From the NCBI GenBank assembly GCA_010909165.1, contig MU008175.1, forward strand, positions 1,107,370 through 1,171,369: a stretch of DNA of 64,000 nt, in the 5' to 3' direction. The notes beneath the pieces are model-generated. The model did no database searches. It worked only from the letters and a program-made list of their open reading frames with translations, and was not told the origin of the DNA. Shown piece by piece: positions 59,205-64,000 of this stretch. A program made the position numbers and the translations under genes. The stretch's first letter is position 1. Every line of letters starts with the position of its first letter. The stretch is from Anthoceros angustus. Taxonomy: Eukaryota > Streptophyta > Anthocerotopsida > Anthocerotales > Anthocerotaceae.

Positions 59205-61140
59205 AGGAAAGGATGATGGGGGGTGGAATCTGTCTTTTGCTTTTGGTATGCCCTGCAGACAGACACAAGCCCAGCCCTCAGTTTGGAACACAATTACGCA
59301 GAGGGGGGGCGGTAGACATAACCAGACTTGTATGCAATAGCTAACCTCTTGGCTCGATATGCACCTAGTGACACGGTGGTGAAAATCATGGCCACAAACG
59401 GAAGGCCCGCAAGGACGTAGTAAGCTCGGCTGCCCTTCCTTACCAGCCCGACTGGAGGTCTCCCACCTGGAAAACACGACAAAGATGATGATACCTCGCC
59501 TCCAAACACAGTTCACACGTCGGGGTCCAACACTCAACGAAAACCTTGCAAAGGTTCAGTGTCGAATGGAATTTGTTCCTTACCAGCAGCATATCCCCCT
59601 GCTGAATAAAACGAGCCAGACTTCCAAGCTGCATATGAAAGCACATTGAGCCGCCATCTGTAAGATCAAAGCAGGCAATAGAATAAATCCAAGAGCTACC
59701 TACATACCTTTGTTGAGGCAGGTGTACGCTTCCGTAACCTGAACCCAAACATAATCTAGTCAGTTGAGCAAGGGAGAGACGTGTAGGCAAGCGGAGGAGA
59801 CGGAGTGAATGGAACAGACCTCTTTGAAAGCAGTTTCAGCCTCAAGCTTCTTATTGGGAGGTAAGAGATCCGGGTGACATTCCAGAGCTTTCTTCTTGTA
59901 CGCTTCCTTCACCTGTCGCAGACGACGAAACAGGCCAGGCAGGCACATGAGTACATCCCTGGATGCAGCACTCTCCCAACAGTCAGCACAGGTTTGCTCC
60001 TCTGAGAAGCTGTACCTCCTGCAGAGTGGCGCCGGGGAGAAGGCCTAGAACGGCTTTCGCATCATCCACATGCATCGCTCAATTCGGAGAACCAAAAATC
60101 CCTGTCCCAACGGCTCAGGGTTTCACAGACTTCCTGTTCGAAATTTGCTCCCTCTCACGAAAATCCTTCTCAACATCAATGGTGCGTCGAGCCACAGTTC
60201 CCAGCCTCTTCCTTATCCTTCCTGCCAAGCCAAGGAGCGCTATTCCAGGAAGACATACCGATCACGACCTGAGGACGTCCGCCATGCTCAGCTACGACAA
60301 GTTCGGGTGCCGTAGCTCCCGCCCTGATGAGCGCCCAAACAAAGCGCGAATCACAACCCTAGGCTCCTCGCCCTGCCGGGCTACGAGTCGAGCTTGCTGT
60401 GACGTCGTCTCACCTAGGCTCCACCCTGTTCAGTAGTCACGACGAAGAACCGAGAGGGTACGGAAAGCCCTAAGAGTACGAAGGGCGTGGCCTGCCAAGT
60501 ACATACTGAAATTCCGTATATACGCGCATACTTGCTAATTGCAAGAAGAAGAAGAAGAGGTGATGTCGCGCCATGGCATGGCATTGCATGGCATTGCCTT
60601 CATCGTCGCAGCCGCGGTGTTCACGCCCTGGGGTGGGGGTAGCAGCGGGAGCTGATGCAAGTTGCAGGTCCGAGGTGCGCGCATGCTCCATGTTTACGGA
60701 CTACGACCAGCGGAGAAATCATGGCATGCGGTGATTCCAAGCTAGTTGGCTCTGCCAGACAAGCATGCGCCAATGGCGAGGGAGCAATAGATTCATGTCT
60801 CCACCTCACCTGCTCCAGTTCCTAGCGTGGCATGAAGATCGGTTTCGTGGCCAGTCCGGTGTCATAGTTCTTGAGGTTTGCCAAACCCGGAGGTTCACCA
60901 GATTCAAATTTGTCACCACTTCCAGATCTGAGTCCGAATTCCACTAGGTATGGAGCCAGGTTGGTCAATCTATGGCTGCGGACGAGTCAAGCTCCATGCG
61001 CAGGCGTGCCGCGAGGATCGGTGTTGGAGCCTATGCAGGCACGGCTTCAGATTTGGGAGTGCCGAGGTTTGCCAACAAGGGCGCCGTGAAAGATTTGGCC
61101 ACTTGCAACTTGGTGGCCTCGATATTTCCATCCAGGCCTC
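59205..61140. repeat. Segmental tandem duplication, copy A
   Basis: The sequence from about 59205 to 61140 returns, diverged but in the same order and direction, from about 62222 to the window end. It includes the J-protein gene, its upstream region and a tail around 60990-61130. About 1.1 kb of unrelated sequence separates the copies. Confidence 0.85.
59294..60075 (-). CDS. J-domain membrane protein gene (DnaJ-like), copy A
   Basis: J-domain proteins stimulate Hsp70. Exons on the minus strand: 60075-60016 (MHVDDAKAVLGLLPGATLQE), 59912-59820 (VKEAYKKKALECHPDLLPP with the HPD motif) and 59738-59708 (VTEAYTCLNK). An exon at 59657-59584 follows, and the last is 59466-59294. The last exon has a membrane segment (AGLPFVAMIFTTVSLGAY) and ends YKSGYVYRPPSA. 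Small plant J proteins with one C-terminal membrane segment have this layout. The fourth exon reads sensibly (LNVLSYAAWKSGSFYSAGG) in the frame that joins the last exon, but that frame is one base out of phase with exon 3. Either a splice site is misjudged or one base is missing or wrong, so this copy may be damaged. Organelle or ER location is not clear. Confidence 0.65.
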
Positions 61141-62221
61141 CGCGTGGTTGCGAAAGATTTGGTGTGCTCCCCGTGAGCAGGGCGTACCAACCCGACAGAA
61201 GGAGCACCAATCGGGGGGAAGAAACAGATCTCATGTACATGTGCTGGCGGCCGCGCGATAATTGCTTGGAGGGCTCCTTGGCATGTGATGCCCACGTTCT
61301 GCCCACATCCTCCCTTCATACGCAACTCACGACATGTAGGCCGGGAGCGGCGAGACATTGCCGTGCTGGCGGGGTGATTTGCGGCAAGGAGGCCTGGCCA
61401 TGTGAAGAGATCCATGTCCCATGTATATCACGTGAAGAGCATATATGTGCCTTGCCATGGTTGGAGCTCTCCTCCGGCCTTGTTGGTTTTGAGGTGCCAA
61501 ATCTTTGCTCCAGAAATGATCTGCTGCCAGGAACAAATCGACGTTGCACATGCAGGACGCGACACGCGCCGAGCTCACACAAGAAGTTTACTCTTGGTAT
61601 TGCAGAGCTGCGAGCGGCTGAGCTGCCTGTCGGGGGTGTCTGATACTAATGGGGTGCCGCCTACGATGCCGCATAGACCGGGGTCAGGAATCTTCATTCG
61701 CTCCTTCAGCTCCGAAAGTATCTTTCTCGTCCAGGGCTTTTCGCGAAAAGGCATGTCCTTTCTCGTGCAGGGCTTTCCTGGCACAAGCCCAAACACTCCG
61801 CCCTCTTGTGTCTTCACTGCCATGTGTAATCTGTTGGCGACTTCCGAGGCGATCGCATGTGACCCACTATTATTTTGCAGGTGTGTATGTACATATGCAG
61901 TACGAAGCCAGTCTGCAACATGTACACAATGCTTTCTCAGGTGTACGGCACAGGATGGATATCGAGATGCCGTTTAGGCCCTGATCTGCCGTATCGGATG
62001 GGGATTGGATTGCGTGTAAATGGCTCTTGGAGACGGGAATTATACTTCGTGGATTTGGATGCCAAAGTCATATCGATGAAGTCACGAGCTCGGGATGGGA
62101 AGACCCGAAGTGGAACTCGCTATGAGGTGTGATAGGTCTCGGCTCACCAATGGGGAGTGAGATCCGCTGATATGGCTGGAGAAGCAGAAAAGCCGTCAAA
62201 TGGGTTGCGCAAACACACAGA
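60076..62221. other. Upstream region of the J-protein gene and spacer between the duplicated copies
   Basis: 60076-61140 belongs to copy A of the duplication. A short plus-strand frame of 223 codons at 60972-61643 has no recognisable domain. 61141-62221 has no counterpart in the other copy and shows no gene. Confidence 0.55.
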
Positions 62222-64000
62222 AAAGGAAAGGTGTTTGTCGGGTGAAATCTGCCTTCTGCTCTTGGTACGCCCTGCAAAGGCAGGCCCAGCCTTCAGCTTG
62301 GAACACAAGCATGAAGACGGGGGGAGGGGAGACGGTAGACATAACGGGACTTGTACGTAATAGCTAACCTCTTGGCTCGATATGCACCAAATGACACGGT
62401 GGTGAAACTCATGGCCACAAACGGAAGGCCCGCACGGAGGTAGTGGATCGTGAGCTTCTTAATCAGCCCGGCTGGGAGTCTCCCACCTGTAAAACACGAC
62501 AAAGCTGATGATAACTCGCCTCCAAATGGTTCACACCTCGGGGTTCGAACAACACTGAACGAATACCTTGCAAGGTTCAGTGTCGAAAGGAGTTCCATAC
62601 CACCCTGCTGGGAAAAACGAGCCAGACTTCCAGGCTGCATACGAAAGCACATTGAGCCGCGCCGTCTGTAAGATGAAAACAAGCAGTAGAATGAATCGAA
62701 GAGCTACCTACATACCCTTGTTGAGGCAGGTGTATAATCAGAGCAGACAAGGGAGAGACATGTAGACAGGTGGACGAGAAAAGAGCGAAGGAACAGACCT
62801 CTTCGAAAGCAGTTTCAGCCTCAAGCTTCTTCTTGGGAGGTAAGAGATCCGGGAGACGTTCCACGACTTTCTTCTTGTAGGCTTCCTTCGGCTGTAGGAG
62901 ACAAAAGAAACAGGCCTAGGCCAGTCAGGCACATGTATACAACCCCGGATGCAGCAGCCTCCGGATCCCAACAATCAGCACAGTTTTGCTCTTCTGAGAA
63001 GCTGTACCAGCTGTAGCGTGGGGCCGGGGAGAAGGCCTAGAATGGCTTTAGTTATTATCATCATCCACATGCATCGCTCATTTCAGAGAGGCAATAACCC
63101 TGTGTCCCACCGGCCCAGGGCTTCACAGACTTCCTGTTCGAAAGATGCTCCCCCTCACCAGAATCCGCCTCAAATTTAATGATGCGCCGAGGCACAATTT
63201 CGGATCCCAGCCTCTTCCTCATCCTCCCTGCCAAGCCAAGGACATACCGATCACGACCCAAGGACGTCAGCCATGCTCGGCTACGACAAGTGCAGGAGTC
63301 GTGGCTGCCGCTCAACTCCATCCCTGACGAGCTCCCAGAGCGAGAATCGCAACCCTCCCTTGCTGTGACGTCGTCGGAGGCGAGCGCTCTCCAGTTCGCT
63401 CGCTGGTGACGACGAAGAAGCGAAAGTGTACGGAGAGCCCTAACTACTTGCCGTCGCAGCGGCGGTGTTGGTAGTGCTTGCGGGTGACGAACTGGAGCGG
63501 GCCGAGCGGGAGGCTGAGCTGATGCAAGTTGCAGGTCCAAGTTGCGCGCACGCTCACCAATGTTTTCGGACTCCGACGGCGGACAAATCGTGGCATGCGG
63601 GTGGTTCCAAGCTACTTGGCATTGCCAGTCAAGCATGCGCCAATGGCGAGGCAGCAACAGATACGGGACTCCACCTCACCTGCTCAAGTTCCTGGCGTGG
63701 CACGAAGATCGGTGCTGTGGCCAGTCCGCATGGATGTAGGGACTGGCGGATTAGGGTTTGCCAACCCGGGAGTGTGAACAGATATCGTGACGATTCCATG
63801 AGCCAGTTACGGTGGCCAATCTGCGGCTCCGAAAGAGTTCAACTCCACGTCAAGTGTGGCTGCGAAGGCGGGCCGCGAGGATCGGTGTCGGAGCCTATCC
63901 GGCCATGGCTTCAGATTTGGCAGTGCCGAGGTTTGCCAGTGAGAGCGCCGTGAAAGATCTGAGCACTTGCAAAGCAGGTGGCTTCGATATTTCCATCCCC
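62222..64000. repeat. Segmental tandem duplication, copy B (cut by the window end)
   Basis: Diverged second copy of 59205-61140. The last bases (63905-64000, with TTTGCCAGTGAGAGCGCC) still match copy A at about 61050-61135, so the duplication continues past the window. Confidence 0.85.
62293..63075 (-). pseudogene. Decayed copy B of the J-protein gene
   Basis: The start region keeps MHVDD but then has a small change giving DNN and a stop codon (near 63049). The exon matching the J-domain core reads KEAYKKKVVERLPDLLPP: the essential HPD motif is LPD. The third exon is shortened to a YTCLNKG remnant. The last exon is still open (GLPFVAMSFTTVSFGAY..) with a changed C-terminal end. This combination marks it as a pseudogene that cannot activate Hsp70, even if it is transcribed. 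Confidence 0.85.

Noticed and set aside
60972-61643. 223-codon frame on the plus strand
   Set aside because: Its first part falls in the duplicated segment, where the other copy does not keep the frame; no domain recognised.
63061-63657. 198-codon minus-strand frame as an extended N terminus of J-protein copy B
   Set aside because: Parts resemble the same region of copy A (LGLAGR..RKRLG, SNRKSVKP), but copy A has stops there, so it is more likely upstream DNA than protein.

Overview
This is nuclear DNA of a land plant. It carries spliced genes with short GT..AG introns (about 70-250 bp where I could solve them) and plant-only families: a pBRP-type TFIIB-related factor, a class III peroxidase, a ginkbilobin-like secreted protein, mitochondrial LpxB, GEX1, and many PLS-class PPR proteins. 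The dense cluster of long PPR genes, mostly without introns and ending in E/E+ domains, points to a seed-free plant with heavy organellar RNA editing (hornwort, lycophyte or fern). That placement is inference; I cannot name a species.

Layout, left to right: the 5' part of an unrecognised minus-strand gene (1-1380); LpxB (3136-5335, +, 8 exons); an LTR-like segment (about 5530-6130); a dead non-LTR retrotransposon copy inserted in a 53-bp satellite (7664-10200); eEF1A (12220-13735, -); a ginkbilobin-2-like gene (14676-15188, +); pBRP with a very long tail (16246-19581, -); a broken PPR gene (about 19988-22859, +); a second fragment of the same retrotransposon family (24215-25011); a repeat-rich spacer; a BTB/BACK/discoidin-like gene (27718-31637, +, 12 exons, frame broken in exon 1); PPR-A (32031-35087, +) followed by the relic of a DYW domain; GEX1 (36951-39385, +, 8 exons); PPR-B and PPR-C (39798-43146 and 43577-45825, both -, a duplicated pair sharing a 5' intron); PPR-D (46095-49904, +); a class III peroxidase (51856-53074, +); PPR-E (53412-55388, -); a METTL18-like histidine methyltransferase (56000-57756, -, 8 exons); and a J-domain membrane protein gene (59294-60075, -) with its tandemly duplicated, decayed copy (62293-63075, -).

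The genes do not form an operon or a pathway. The unifying theme is birth and decay of PPR genes: five long genes, one pseudogene and one decayed DYW domain lie within about 36 kb, with signs of tandem amplification of PLS triplets inside single genes. The housekeeping genes between them (eEF1A, LpxB, METTL18-like, GEX1) look intact. I saw no CRISPR, phage or bacterial operon, and nothing I would call a wholly new system. The most unusual signals are the near-monotone PPR code of PPR-D, the DYW relic after PPR-A, the paired loss of one disulfide in the peroxidase, and the retroelement that shows restriction-like-endonuclease features.
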